From: Methanofollis ethanolicus
GTDB lineage: Archaea > Halobacteriota > Methanomicrobia > Methanomicrobiales > Methanofollaceae
Direction of reading: 5' to 3'
Assembly (NCBI RefSeq): GCF_001571385.1
Contig: NZ_BCNW01000001.1
Location: 1,860,001-1,924,000 of the forward strand
DNA: 64,000 nt
Both the position numbers and the translations under genes were made by a program. Numbering within the stretch: the stretch's first letter is position 1; the number at the start of each line of letters is the position of its first letter. A model generated the notes under the pieces. That model was not told the DNA's origin. It did not search any database and was given only the letters and a program-made list of their open reading frames with translations. Shown piece after piece: positions 8,483 to 17,779 of the stretch.

Positions 8483-9688
8483 TTAGAAGGTGTTCAGTTC
8501 GCCCCTGACGACCTTCTCGGTGATGTCACTGATGTTCTCAAGCCCGGTGTCGATGATCGCCTCGACAGCAGGCTGGATCGTCTTCATGTCGTAGCCCGGC
8601 TTCGGGATGACCTTCGCGCTCGCCACGAGCGGCTGGTCGACCGGGTGACCGATCTGGGAGAGGAGGCGGACATAGATCTCCTCGATGCCGTCCACTTCGG
8701 CGACGCAGGTGTTGCCGAGCTGGGTTGCAAGGAGGTTGTAGATCTTGCCGATGTGGTTGATCGGGTTCTTGCCGCTCGTCGCTTCCATGCTCATCGGCCT
8801 GTTCGGCGTGATCAGCCCATTGCAGCGGTTGCCGCGGCCGACAGAGCCGTCGTCGCCCATCTCGGCGGAGGTGCCGTTGACGGTCAGGAAGACGCTGCCT
8901 GCCGTGAGGTCGTCGGCGGTGTTCACGTCGACGTGGACCTTCCTGGTCGTGAAACGCGGGGCGATCTCGGTGATTGTCTCCTTGAGTCTCTCAACGGTCT
9001 CGACATATTCACCGATGTCGGCGAGGTACCGGTCGACCATCGCCACGGCGAGGGTGAGGGTGATCGCATCGCCGTCGCGCAGGCCCATGACCTTCACGTC
9101 GGTGCCGATCGCCGGGTTCTTCGGCCGATAGACAGTGTCAAGATAGTCGGAGACACCCTTGACCAGGCTCTCGGTCTCGCTGAAGGGAGCGTGGCCGACG
9201 CCGAAGGAGGTGTCGTTGGCACGCATGATCGCCGAGCCGCCGCAGACCTTGAAGACGTCGCGGAGGTCGGTCGAACCGGTCCCCATGCGGCAGTCGACGA
9301 TGACGTCGCGCTCGAGGTTCATGATGGGGATGATGCTCTTGATGTACGAGCGTGCCGCCTCGACGGCGATCGAGTCGGCCGGGATGTTGATCCCGTCGAA
9401 GGTCTTTGTCGCCCTGCCGGTGAGGAGGACGTAGATGGGCTTGACGATCTTCCCGCCGCCGAAGTGGGGGATGGACTCGCCGGCCACGATCTCGCCCTGG
9501 TCGGTGTTGTGGTGGAGATAGACACCGCACTCTTCGAGGTACGCCTTGCAGAGCGCCCGTGAAACAGCTTCCGCAACGCCGTCGGCGATGCTGTCAGGGT
9601 GGCCGATGCACTTGCGTTCAATCAGTTCGATCCGCTGGTTCTCTATGGGGGTCTGCTCCAGCTGCTCAACCTTGATGTTTCTGATCAT
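8483..9688 (-). CDS. mat: S-adenosylmethionine synthetase, archaeal type
   Basis: Makes S-adenosylmethionine from methionine and ATP. It belongs to the archaeal MAT family, highly diverged from the bacterial MetK. 401 residues with ERKCIGHPDSIADG near the N-terminus, HHNTDQGEIVAG, the glycine-rich FGGGKIVKPIYVLLTGRAT, GVGHAPFSETE and GRGNRCNGLITPNRPMSMEA. The ATG at 9688 is preferred because GAGGGATC lies just upstream; an in-frame ATG at 9700 lacks such a site. A TATA-like TTAAATG on the minus strand (about 9730-9737) would give a leader of about 20 nt. Confidence 0.95.
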   Translation of the reverse strand: MIRNIKVEQLEQTPIENQRIELIERKCIGHPDSIADGVAEAVSRALCKAYLEECGVYLHHNTDQGEIVAGESIPHFGGGKIVKPIYVLLTGRATKTFDGINIPADSIAVEAARSYIKSIIPIMNLERDVIVDCRMGTGSTDLRDVFKVCGGSAIMRANDTSFGVGHAPFSETESLVKGVSDYLDTVYRPKNPAIGTDVKVMGLRDGDAITLTLAVAMVDRYLADIGEYVETVERLKETITEIAPRFTTRKVHVDVNTADDLTAGSVFLTVNGTSAEMGDDGSVGRGNRCNGLITPNRPMSMEATSGKNPINHIGKIYNLLATQLGNTCVAEVDGIEEIYVRLLSQIGHPVDQPLVASAKVIPKPGYDMKTIQPAVEAIIDTGLENISDITEKVVRGELNTF

Positions 9689-9974
9689 CCGATCCCTCAT
9701 CTCTATGAATAATTACAAGGATCGAGTCTCATTTAACGGTTTCTATAATTGCGTCTGCCTGCGGTTGGTGCTCCAAAAAAGGCCCGATCGCCGTATTACA
9801 GAAAAATGAGTATTTCTGCCAGGAAAAGAAGGAGGGGCAGCACATTCTCCATAGTAATAATCAGTATCCCGGTATCGGAGTGGCCATCGCGCGGGGAAGG
9901 GTGTGGCACGGATACAGGGAGAGTGATCCTGTAAAAACGAGGCAAGATGAAGTACCCTGATGGAACGCCGGTGC

Positions 9975-10751
9975 TCACCTCCCACGCCCGTGGTCGGGGA
10001 ACGCCACCCGCGGCCGTCTGACCACAAAGGAGGCGTCGAGATTCCTGATCATCCTCCGGGCCACCGCCGCCGGGATGCCGACGCCCATGATGTCGGGTGG
10101 CAGGGCAGGGTTCACCGTCGGGTCGGTGGGTCCCATGAAGGCGGCGTCCGGCGGGGCGCCGGCCGCCATGCCAGCAGGGTAGGATACGAAGGTCGCACAT
10201 GCCGGCCCCCAGGGGGCGATTACAGGCGAGAAGGGGTCGGCGCGGTCGAAGTGGACGAGAGCGGCGATATTCCGGATCTCCTCGGAGGTGCCGAAGAGAC
10301 AGAGCGACCGGACGACGTCGGCGTCGGTCACGGTCCGGCAGGGCCTGATCACCAGGTAGCGTCCCGGCGGGGTAACCGGGCCGGCACATGCAAAACAGGC
10401 GTCGACCAGTCCGGGGTCGGCCTTCAGGTACTCAGCCACCCCGCCCCGCACGTCCGGACGCCCGGTGGAGACGAACCAGCGGATATCGTCAGAGCGCTCC
10501 GAGAATCCCATGTGAACGAGGCCGCCAGGACAGCACCCCGCCTTCACGTCCTCGCCAAGATACAGTGCGGGGACGTCTGTCCCGCGGGTCGCCATGCGAC
10601 ACATGGCGACGGCAATGCACCGGTGGACCGAAGAAAGGGGGACAGCGTCCGCCGGAACCTCCTCCGCCCCGCAGACGGCAAGGGGCTCTGTCAAGAGCCG
10701 AAACGCCGCCGAAAGACGCCTGCCGATGAGGGAAAATTCAGAATTTTTCAC
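9975..10751 (-). CDS. DUF169 family protein
   Basis: Conserved protein of unknown function, 258 residues. It matches the DUF169 pattern: LTEPLAVCG near the N-terminus, RCIAVAMCRMAT, KAGCCPGGLVHMGF, YLVIRPCRTVTDADVV and GPACATFVSYPAG. Cysteines in GCCPGG and CFACAG could bind a metal or cofactor, but this is inference. The start is the GTG at 10751, since GGTGATCC ends 4 nt before it, a strong archaeal Shine-Dalgarno site; the in-frame ATG at 10823 lacks one. It follows the double zinc-ribbon gene by 110 bp and may share its transcript. A T-rich tract about 35-40 nt past the stop could terminate. Confidence 0.78.
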   Translation of the reverse strand: MKNSEFSLIGRRLSAAFRLLTEPLAVCGAEEVPADAVPLSSVHRCIAVAMCRMATRGTDVPALYLGEDVKAGCCPGGLVHMGFSERSDDIRWFVSTGRPDVRGGVAEYLKADPGLVDACFACAGPVTPPGRYLVIRPCRTVTDADVVRSLCLFGTSEEIRNIAALVHFDRADPFSPVIAPWGPACATFVSYPAGMAAGAPPDAAFMGPTDPTVNPALPPDIMGVGIPAAVARRMIRNLDASFVVRRPRVAFPDHGRGR

Positions 10752-10861
10752 GCACGGATCACCATCGGAGGGATAGACGAGAGGGGAGAGAAAGGTATTG
10801 ATCGGGGGGAGGCACCGGGTCATGCCGGCATGGCCGCGACCCGTTTCATCCTCAAGAGGAC

Positions 10862-11389
10862 TTACTCCCGCCACCGGGGAAGCGTCGAGAGGTACTGCCG
10901 CACCATCTCCCTCGCTTTTTCGACAGGCATGCCGAGGTGCTCGGCCATCATCGGCGCATATTTCTCGACCGCCATCTCTTCTGTCAGGTCGGGTTCGACG
11001 AACGCCCCGCCCCGATAACAGTGGATGCAGTACCTCGCGCTCTGCGACCCGTCCACCTCTGTCCCGGCGTCCTCGTCCTGTGCAAGGGGCATCCCGCAAC
11101 TTTCGCAGAAGGCGATCTCCCGTCCGGCCCACCTCTTCAGGCATGAGAGTTGTTCTTTGCAGAACGCTTTCGCATTCTCAAGGGGAATGTCGAACATCTG
11201 CGAGAAAATTGCCCCGCCTTTCTCCGCCATCATATCTATGGTGATACCGGGTTCGGTGAAGGCACCGTTCTGGTAGCAGTAGGTGCAGTAGTCCTTCGAC
11301 CTCTCGCCGTCCGCTTCGATACCGAAGTCGTCCTCTGATCGCATCGGCATTCCACAACTCTGGCATGATTGTGCAGTTATCTCTTCCAT
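10862..11389 (-). CDS. Tandem putative zinc-ribbon protein
   Basis: A 175-residue protein built from two copies of the putative zinc-ribbon domain: residues about 8-85 (CQSCGMPM, DYCTYCYQNGAFTEP) and about 94-175 (CESCGMPL, RYCIHCYRGGAFVEP). Each has a CxxC-(about 22)-CxxC arrangement, followed by a helical half (ITIDMMAEKGG.., LTEEMAVEKYAP..), so the gene arose by internal duplication. Function unknown. The ATG is preceded by GAGGAGGT at a good distance, and a TATA-like AAATATTTA lies near 11452-11461. DUF169 follows on the same strand. A large repeat region lies upstream. Confidence 0.8.
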   Translation of the reverse strand: MEEITAQSCQSCGMPMRSEDDFGIEADGERSKDYCTYCYQNGAFTEPGITIDMMAEKGGAIFSQMFDIPLENAKAFCKEQLSCLKRWAGREIAFCESCGMPLAQDEDAGTEVDGSQSARYCIHCYRGGAFVEPDLTEEMAVEKYAPMMAEHLGMPVEKAREMVRQYLSTLPRWRE

Positions 11390-11583
11390 AGAAAACCTCC
11401 TCGGTATCGAGTGTCCCCGAGGTGCTCAATGAGTAAATGGGATGGGTGGGGATAAATATTTCCGCGGTGCAGACCGGAATGCTCTCTTTATCTCGCGGGG
11501 TAAAGGGGTGGAGCGGGAAGACCCCGGCCAACAGGTGCGTGGATGAAAGCGGAGCCGCCCTTCTGGTATGGTCCCAATTATTA

Positions 11584-11939
11584 CGAAAAACGGCTTCGTT
11601 GAAATCCTTAGGTTCAGGTTGATGTCTCTCTCCCTTCCATGAGAGCAGACGCGGATCCTCCGCCTTCCCCCTACTGTCTGCCGGGGGCTCCTCGAAGACT
11701 TCGCCTTCTCATGCTCGCTAACGCTCGCACCCCCCATCATTGCGATAGGGGGGGGAGGGCAATCTCCTTCATCAGGATCTCTGGTCTCTCTTCCCCGACC
11801 CTATCCTGTTTCGGGGTCCGGGGGCATCAGTCCGCCGGCAAAGAGGTGGGGGAAGGCGGGGGATCTGAGCGTCCCTCAAAGGATCAGGGAAAGACATCGA
11901 TCCTATCATGAGGGTTTCTTCAATCAAAGCCAAATGAAC
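11584..11939. repeat. Palindromic dispersed repeat with nested hairpin
   Basis: From GGCTTCGTTGAAATCC (11592-11607) to GGGTTTCTTCAATCAAAGCC (ending 11931) the ends are imperfect inverted copies. The left 100 bp match the copy at 56195 almost base for base. The first GGGGGCTC/CACCCCC hairpin carries the nested module (CTCGAAGACTTCG, then GCTCGCTAACGCTCGC) at its loop. The remainder matches, in the same orientation, the copy at 12354. No convincing flanking direct repeat was found. Positions 11493-11533 also share about 40 bp with 43609-43650. Confidence 0.7.
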
Positions 11940-12289
11940 GAGATTTCTGGTATGACCTCATGGTAAATCCCCTCGATCCCATTCATTATTGTGCCTGCAT
12001 GGCGGAACGTGAGGGTGATGCCCCGCCGGACACGCCCGGGTCAAATACGCCCAGATCTACCTCCGATCTGGGGATCACACCTCCCATTCTGGGCCATATC
12101 GGGGAGAACCGGCGATCCGGGCAGAATGGGGTCCGCGGGCGAAACTGGACGAAATCCGACAGGACTCAACGCCCCAGGGCCGTCGATATGAGTGCAGGTA
12201 ATGCCCCGCCATTCCCGGTCTCCCTGGTGCCGGGAAAGGAAAGGGAGCGGGGTTGGAAATTGTCCGGATCCGGGATCTGGAGATATCTT

Positions 12290-12605
12290 CAGTATGAGGT
12301 CATCCCAAAACGGATCCGAACCTTCATGCACGCCGATGAAAGGGCTCACATTCGGTTCTGAAAAACCCTGTTCTGGCGTCTTGTCCGGGGGGTTTCACCC
12401 CCCGATCCCCCCCCTCATTGCGATAGGGGGTGGATGGTAACCTCCTTCATCAGGGTCTCTCTTCCCCGACCCTATCCTGTTTCGGGGGTCCGGGGGCGTC
12501 GGTCCCCCGGCAGAGATCTGGGGGAAGGCGGTGGTTTCGCACGATTCTTCATGAAATTCGGGAAGACATCGACCCGATCATGACTCTCCCGAACCCTGCA
12601 TGCAG
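12290..12605. repeat. Palindromic dispersed repeat, inverted copy of the 33.8-34.1 kb element
   Basis: GGTTCTGAAAAACCCTG (12354) opens a unit with the hairpin CCGGGGGGTTTCACCCCCCG and the second stem GGGGGCGTCGGTCCCCC. The whole is a reverse-complement match to 33785-34046. The similarity continues past the terminal repeat: GAGGTCATCCCAAAA at 12296 is the reverse complement of TTTTGGGATGACCTC near 34088. The block from 11940 to 12290 between the two repeat copies contains no frame I would call coding. Confidence 0.7.
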
Positions 12606-12619
12606 AGATGGGGGGAAAT

Positions 12620-13417
12620 TCACCCGGTGATCCTGATCTCGGACCGGATCGTGATCGTGCACGCCCCGTCCCTGAAGACCCTGACCAGGCCACCGCTCTC
12701 CGAGACAGTGATGCCGACCGCGGGGATCAGGCGGGTGATCGCCGCCGTCGCCCGGTGCCGACCGCCAAGGCCGCCGGGGAGGTTGACGTCCTTCGCATTC
12801 GCGTCAATATATCGGCCAGCCGCACAGATCAGGCCATTCCTGTTCACGACAAAGACGCCGTCGAGCTGGGCAAACTCCTTGACGCTCTCCCAGTTCTCGC
12901 GGTTCTTGATGTCCCTGAAGGCGGCGTCATGCCCCTTGTACGGGTTCAGGATGGCCTGGTGCGAGTGGTGGCCGACCTCCTCGTCGTCGCCGATGACGAA
13001 CGCCGTGCCGATCCTCCGGCCCTCCCGCCCCTCGATCGCGATCTCCATCGCCAGGTTGAGGACGGCGTACATCACTTCCCTGGGGACGATGTCTTCGTAG
13101 TTCCTGAGGTCGACGAAGTTTTTGGCGCGTTCGAGGTCGTAGATCAGGATCGCGTACGGAAAGACCGCGACGACGTTGCCGTCCTCGAAACGGCGGGTGA
13201 GATAGATCTGCACGGCCGCGTCGAGCATGTGCTGCTCGCAGACCGAGACGATCTCGTTCATCGAGAGGTCTTTCAGGATGTCGAGCTGGAGGTCCTGCAC
13301 CCAGATCAGGGGCACCCTGGAGAGACAGGTGCAGGGGCGGGTGAAGGAGACGATCGCCTTCGCCCCGATATCCTCCGCGATCTCGGCGGCCACTCGCATC
13401 AGCAGTTCGTCATTCAT
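12620..13417 (-). CDS. dacZ: Diadenylate cyclase (DacZ-type)
   Basis: Makes c-di-AMP from two ATP. 265 residues with a unique N-terminal half (about 1-130) and a C-terminal DAC (DisA_N) domain. The catalytic signatures are visible: LDGVFVV (Asp186-Gly187; the usual DGA reads DGV) and GGRHRATAAITR with the RHR triplet at 220-222. There are no DNA-binding or membrane segments, as in other archaeal DacZ proteins. The ATG overlaps the sucD stop (ATGA), making it the last gene of the nine-gene fum-kor-suc-dac operon. In euryarchaea c-di-AMP is tied to osmotic and potassium control; a link to TCA flux here is inference. Confidence 0.9.
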   Translation of the reverse strand: MNDELLMRVAAEIAEDIGAKAIVSFTRPCTCLSRVPLIWVQDLQLDILKDLSMNEIVSVCEQHMLDAAVQIYLTRRFEDGNVVAVFPYAILIYDLERAKNFVDLRNYEDIVPREVMYAVLNLAMEIAIEGREGRRIGTAFVIGDDEEVGHHSHQAILNPYKGHDAAFRDIKNRENWESVKEFAQLDGVFVVNRNGLICAAGRYIDANAKDVNLPGGLGGRHRATAAITRLIPAVGITVSESGGLVRVFRDGACTITIRSEIRITG

Positions 13418-14280
13418 AACAGGCCACGGATCATGCCCGGTATCTCTGACGGCCGCGAGGCGACCGCCACGCCCATCTTTTTCAGCCTCTCGATCTTGGA
13501 GCGTGCGTCGCCTTCGCCGCCCTCGATGATCGCACCGGCATGGCCCATCCGCTTGTTCGGCGGAGCCGTGACGCCGGCGATATAGGAGACGATCGGCAGG
13601 TCGGTCGAGCGGACGCCCTCCTCTTCGAGATTGCCGCCGACCTCGCCGATGAGGACGACGGCCTTCGTCTGCGGGTCATCCTCGAAACGGGCCAGGACAT
13701 CGGCAAAGGTCTGGCCGATGACCGGGTCGCCGCCGATGCCGACGACCGTCGACTGCCCAATGCCCCCCTTTGTCAGTTCGTCGACGACCTCGTAGGTGAG
13801 GGTGCCGCTCCGGGAGATGACACCGACATGCCCCCTCGTGTACAGGTGGGAGGGCATGATCCCGAGTTTCAGTTCGCCGGGCGAGAGGAGGCCGGGGCAG
13901 TTCGGGCCGATGACACTGCAGCCTGAGAGGCCCGCATAGGCGACCGCCTTCATGGCGTCGTGGACAGGGATGTGTTCGGTGATCGCGACGACGAGGTCGA
14001 GGCCTGCATGGGCGGCCTCCATGATCGAGTCGCCCGCGGCCCCTGCCGGGACGAAGAGGACGCTCGCCGTTGCGTCGTGCTCGGCAAGGGCCTCCTTCAC
14101 GGTGTTGTAGACCGGGACGCCGCAGACCTCCTGGCCGCCCTTGCCCGGCGTGACGCCCGCGACGACGCCCCTGCCGCCGACCTCACGCGCGTATTCGTTC
14201 ATGAGTTTGATGTGGAAGGAGCCCTGCTTGCCTGTCGCGCCCTGCACGATGACGGCGGTGTTCCTGTCTCCGTAGATCAT
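13414..14280 (-). CDS. sucD: Succinate-CoA ligase, alpha subunit
   Basis: Alpha subunit of succinyl-CoA synthetase, 288 residues. The CoA-binding Rossmann part starts [14 protein letters not shown] (10-23); [10 protein letters not shown] (125-134) and the phosphohistidine loop GHAGAII (His247) are intact. In this pathway it would activate succinate to succinyl-CoA for reductive carboxylation to 2-oxoglutarate. The start is the ATG at 14280, which overlaps the sucC stop by 4 nt; the long upstream extension in the same frame is antisense-like noise. The stop in turn overlaps dacZ by 4 nt. Confidence 0.96.
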   Translation of the reverse strand: MIYGDRNTAVIVQGATGKQGSFHIKLMNEYAREVGGRGVVAGVTPGKGGQEVCGVPVYNTVKEALAEHDATASVLFVPAGAAGDSIMEAAHAGLDLVVAITEHIPVHDAMKAVAYAGLSGCSVIGPNCPGLLSPGELKLGIMPSHLYTRGHVGVISRSGTLTYEVVDELTKGGIGQSTVVGIGGDPVIGQTFADVLARFEDDPQTKAVVLIGEVGGNLEEEGVRSTDLPIVSYIAGVTAPPNKRMGHAGAIIEGGEGDARSKIERLKKMGVAVASRPSEIPGMIRGLL

Positions 14281-15362
14281 GCCGTCACCTCCACCGCGGC
14301 CCTGACAGCCTCGTCCATGCTCCCGAGCATCCGATATCCCTTCTCTGCGAGGAGTCTTCTCCCCTCTTCCTCGTTCGTGCCGGCGAGCCTGACGATGACC
14401 TCCTGCTCGACGCCGGCCTCGATGATGCCGCGGGCGACCTCGTCGCACCGGGTGATGCCACCGAGGAGGTTGACGATGATCACCTTCACCGCGGGCATAC
14501 CCGCGACGAGTCTGACCGCATACTTCACCCTCTCCTGATCGGCACCGCCGCCGACGTCGAGGAAGTTCGCGGCCTTCCCGCCGAAGTGCTCGATGAGGTC
14601 GAGCGTCGACATGGTAAGGCCGGCGCCGTTCCCGATGACCCCGATCGCGCCGTCGAGTTCGACATAGGAGAAGCCGTGCTTCTCGGCCTCCTTCTCACGC
14701 TCTGTGAGGTCGCGGTTGACCGCGATGCCCTGGCGGGCAAGGGCGTTGTCGTCGACGATCAGTTTTGCGTCGGCCGCGTAGACGCCCTGCGGCGTGGTGA
14801 CCAGCGGGTTGATCTCGGCGAGAAGGGCGTCCTTCTTGCAGAAGACATGATAGAGTTTGTTGATCATCTCCCGCACGCCCGCAGGGGCGTTCCCGGTGAG
14901 TTCCCTGAGGAGGAAGCCCGGGACGTCGGGGAGGAGGGGGGAGAAGGTGACCTTTCTGATCGCGTCAGGGTTTTCTTTTGCCGTCTGCTCGATCTCGACG
15001 CCGCCGGCGTCGGCAAAGAGGATCACAGGCTGCTTGTTCGAGCGGTCGATGGCGATGGAGACATAATACTCGTGCTCGATCGGGAGGCGCTCCTCGATGA
15101 GAACGCGGGAGACAGGGACGCCCTTGATCGGGGTGTGGAAGAGGTGCCGCGCCGTCTCGACGACATTGGCGGCATCGGCCATCAGGACGCCTCCGGCCTT
15201 GCCGCGGCCGCCGACGTCCACCTGCGCCTTGACGACGACTTTGTCCCCGATTTCATCCATGTGGAGGAGGATCTCCTCGTGCTTGCTGACAAGGAGGCCC
15301 TTCGGCACCCTGATGCCTTCCTCTCTGAAGAGTTCTTTTGCTTCAAACTCAAGCAGTTTCAT
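14277..15362 (-). CDS. sucC: Succinate-CoA ligase, beta subunit
   Basis: ATP-grasp beta subunit of succinyl-CoA synthetase, 361 residues. It begins MKLLEFEAKELFREEGI, has KAQVDVGGRGKAGGV (about 45-59) for nucleotide binding, EINPLV and the C-terminal NFLDVGGGA..VNLLGGITRCDEVARGI segment that forms the active-site interface with SucD. The start overlaps the korC end by 14 nt and the stop overlaps sucD by 4 nt. The length is slightly below the bacterial form, as usual for archaea. Confidence 0.96.
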   Translation of the reverse strand: MKLLEFEAKELFREEGIRVPKGLLVSKHEEILLHMDEIGDKVVVKAQVDVGGRGKAGGVLMADAANVVETARHLFHTPIKGVPVSRVLIEERLPIEHEYYVSIAIDRSNKQPVILFADAGGVEIEQTAKENPDAIRKVTFSPLLPDVPGFLLRELTGNAPAGVREMINKLYHVFCKKDALLAEINPLVTTPQGVYAADAKLIVDDNALARQGIAVNRDLTEREKEAEKHGFSYVELDGAIGVIGNGAGLTMSTLDLIEHFGGKAANFLDVGGGADQERVKYAVRLVAGMPAVKVIIVNLLGGITRCDEVARGIIEAGVEQEVIVRLAGTNEEEGRRLLAEKGYRMLGSMDEAVRAAVEVTA

Positions 15363-15897
15363 CTTTCATGCTCCTTCTGCCGAGGTCGAACCCGAGCTTC
15401 AGCGCCCGGATATTGAGGTCCTCGGTGCCCTTCGGGACCGAATCGAGGACGGCCTTTTCGATCGCCGCCTCGGAGACGACGCCGGTGGTCGCCACCAGTG
15501 CCCCGAGCATCACAATATTTGCGACGATCACCTTTTTAAGAGTGCTTTTTGCCTCGTATGTCGAGGGGATCTCGTAATACCGGCATGTCGGCCGGTCCTG
15601 CACGAGTTCCGCGTCGACGAGCATCAGGGCACCTGCCGGGGCACCCTTCCCGTACTTCAGGAAGCCCTCCTGCGACATGATCACGTAGATGTCCGGCGCC
15701 GTCACCTCCGGGTAGAGGATGGGGTCGTCATCGATGACCACGGCGCTCATCGACGCCCCGCCGCGGGCCTCGGGTCCGTAGACCTGCGTCTGGACGGCAT
15801 ACTTGCCGTCGTGGATGGCCGCGGCCCGGCCGAGAATCACAGCCGCGAGGATGATCCCCTGGCCGCCGAAACCGGAGAAACGGACTTCGTGCCTCAT
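15349..15897 (-). CDS. korC: 2-oxoglutarate:ferredoxin oxidoreductase, gamma subunit
   Basis: Gamma subunit of the 2-oxoacid:ferredoxin oxidoreductase family, 182 residues. It opens with RFSGFGGQGIILAA (positions 6-19), the family's glycine-rich start, and carries QTQVYGPEARGG. With KorA, KorB and KorD it forms the complex that fixes CO2 onto succinyl-CoA using reduced ferredoxin. The ATG at 15897 overlaps the korB stop (ATGA). The downstream end reads into sucC. Kor rather than pyruvate or isovalerate specificity is inferred from the adjacent sucCD and fum genes. Confidence 0.92.
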   Translation of the reverse strand: MRHEVRFSGFGGQGIILAAVILGRAAAIHDGKYAVQTQVYGPEARGGASMSAVVIDDDPILYPEVTAPDIYVIMSQEGFLKYGKGAPAGALMLVDAELVQDRPTCRYYEIPSTYEAKSTLKKVIVANIVMLGALVATTGVVSEAAIEKAVLDSVPKGTEDLNIRALKLGFDLGRRSMKDETA

Positions 15898-16682
15898 TTC
15901 GGCACCCCCGTGACAGGAAGGTTCCGCCGCACGAACTCGCCGACAGGGAAGGTCGTCGGGTCGTGGGGGGTGCCCTCCTCCTCCATCCTCTTCCATCTCT
16001 TCAGGAGCACCGCATGGTCGCGCATCCAGGCAATCATGTCCTGCGCTTCGCGGAGTTTGTTCCGCCGCCCGTACCCGGTCGGGCACTGGACGACCGCTTC
16101 GATGAGGGAGAATCCCGGCGTCTCAAGGCCAGCCTTCACCGCGCGCGTCAGTTCCTGCACGTGGTACGAGGTCCAGCGGGAGACGTAGTTCGCGCCTGCC
16201 GCCACGGCAAGGGAGGCGAGGTCGAAGGGGGGCTCGTGGCAGCCGTACGGCGTCGTCGTCGTGACGGCCCCGAGGGGCGTGCACGGGCTCCCCTGCCCGC
16301 CTGTCATGCCGTAGATGTAGTTGTTCATGCAGACGACCGTCAGGTCGATGTTCCGCCGGCACCCGTGGATGAAATGGTTGCCGCCGATGGAGGCGAGATC
16401 GCCGTCGCCGGTGAAGACCACCACATGGAGGTCGGGGCGGCTGAGTTTCACGCCTGTCGCAAAGGGGATCGCCCGCCCATGGGTGGTGTGGAGGGAGTCG
16501 GTGATGATGTAGCCGGGAGCACGGGAGGAGCACCCGATGCCGGAGACGAAGACCGTGTCCTCCGGGGCCCAGCCTATCTGGTTCACGGCATTGAGGGTGC
16601 AGTTGATCACCGTGCCGTTACCGCAGCCTGCGCAGTAGATATGGGGCAGGCGGTCGGCCCGCAGCCAGTCCTGGTAGTTCAC
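15894..16682 (-). CDS. korB: 2-oxoglutarate:ferredoxin oxidoreductase, beta subunit
   Basis: Thiamine-diphosphate-binding beta subunit, 262 residues. Seen: YCAGCGNG (16-23), GIGCSSRAPGY, and the TPP/magnesium motif GDGDLASIGGNH with the closing NN about 28 residues later (VCMNNYIYGMTGGQ). This short beta subunit lacks fused ferredoxin domains, consistent with the separate KorD. Four-nt overlaps join it to korA upstream and korC downstream. Confidence 0.95.
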   Translation of the reverse strand: MNYQDWLRADRLPHIYCAGCGNGTVINCTLNAVNQIGWAPEDTVFVSGIGCSSRAPGYIITDSLHTTHGRAIPFATGVKLSRPDLHVVVFTGDGDLASIGGNHFIHGCRRNIDLTVVCMNNYIYGMTGGQGSPCTPLGAVTTTTPYGCHEPPFDLASLAVAAGANYVSRWTSYHVQELTRAVKAGLETPGFSLIEAVVQCPTGYGRRNKLREAQDMIAWMRDHAVLLKRWKRMEEEGTPHDPTTFPVGEFVRRNLPVTGVPK

Positions 16683-17779
16683 AGATATCCCTCCGCCGTG
16701 GCGATGAGGCGTTGTGGCGTGTGCAATTCGCCGCCGATCTCGGATATCGGGACGACCGGGACCGCGGTGTGGCGGGCGATCTCCCTCTCTATCTGGCCGA
16801 GGTTCAGTTCGGGCACCAGAAAGACGCGGGCATTTTTGAATGCCGCAAGCGCGAAGTCGGGGAAGGGCCAGACCACCTTCAGCCTGAGGTGGCCGACCCT
16901 CTCGTCGTCCAGGTCCCTGACGGCCTGCGCCACAGACCGGGCCGGGGCGCCGTACGAGACGAAGACGACCTCGGCGTCGGGGTTCGTCACCTCGTAGTCG
17001 GCGATCTCGCGGTTCGCCCCCTCTACCTTCCCGACAAGACGGCGCACCAGGCGCTCGTGCACATGGGGGTCGGTTGAGGAGGGGTAGCCGCGGTCGTCAT
17101 GGGTGAGGCCGGTGACATGGACACCGTAGCCGTGGCCGAAGGCCGGGAAACCCGGCACGTCGTCCTCGCCCGGCGCAAAGGGAAGGGCGCCCTTCTCCAG
17201 GGGGCGCCGCGGCACGATCTCGACGCTGTCCGGGACCTCGATCCTCTCGCGCATGTGGCCGATGATCTCGTCGGTCATCACGAAGGCCGGGACGCGGTAC
17301 CGGTCGGCGAGGTTGAAGGCCTCTGCCGTGAGTTCGTACATCTCCTGCACAGAGGCAGGGCTGACCGCGATGATGCTCATGTCGCCGTGTGAGCCGAAGC
17401 GACACTGCATCATGTCGCCCTGCGAGGCGCGGGTCGGCTGGCCTGTGCTCGGCCCGCCCCTCTGGACGTCGACGACGACGCACGGCGTCTCCGTCATGAC
17501 CGCATAGCCGATGTTCTCCATCATCAGGGAAAAACCGGGGCCTGATGTCGCAGTCATCGCGCGCGCACCCGTCCAGGAGGCACCGATCACCGAGGCGATG
17601 CTGGCGAGTTCGTCCTCCATCTGGGCAAAGACCCCGCCGATCTTCGGCATCTTCCGCGCCATGTGCTCGGCGATCTCGGTCGAGGGCGTGATCGGGTATC
17701 CCCCGTAGAACCGGCAGCCGGCGGCAAGGGCGCCCTCAGCACAGGCCGTGTTCCCCTGCATGAATTCAAGCCGCGTCAA
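16679..17779 (-). CDS. korA: 2-oxoglutarate:ferredoxin oxidoreductase, alpha subunit
   Basis: Alpha subunit (pyrimidine domain and transketolase C-terminal-like domain), 366 residues. The N-terminus MQGNTACAEGALAAGCRFYGGYPITPSTEIAE is the classical KorA substrate-binding start; TSGPGFSLMMENIGYAVMTETP and VDVQRGGPSTGQPT follow, with the second domain from about residue 260. Transcribed after korD with a 4-nt overlap. Cytoplasmic, ferredoxin-dependent. Confidence 0.96.
   Translation of the reverse strand: MTRLEFMQGNTACAEGALAAGCRFYGGYPITPSTEIAEHMARKMPKIGGVFAQMEDELASIASVIGASWTGARAMTATSGPGFSLMMENIGYAVMTETPCVVVDVQRGGPSTGQPTRASQGDMMQCRFGSHGDMSIIAVSPASVQEMYELTAEAFNLADRYRVPAFVMTDEIIGHMRERIEVPDSVEIVPRRPLEKGALPFAPGEDDVPGFPAFGHGYGVHVTGLTHDDRGYPSSTDPHVHERLVRRLVGKVEGANREIADYEVTNPDAEVVFVSYGAPARSVAQAVRDLDDERVGHLRLKVVWPFPDFALAAFKNARVFLVPELNLGQIEREIARHTAVPVVPISEIGGELHTPQRLIATAEGYL

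Noticed and set aside
11960-12361. 133-codon plus-strand frame between repeat copies
   Set aside because: Pro/Arg-rich product, no ribosome-binding site, and it overlaps the start of a repeat unit; no family recognised.
12608-13585. Long plus-strand open frame opposite dacZ and sucD
   Set aside because: It mirrors the minus-strand genes, has the Asp/Gly/His-rich composition typical of antisense frames in GC-rich DNA, and matches no family.
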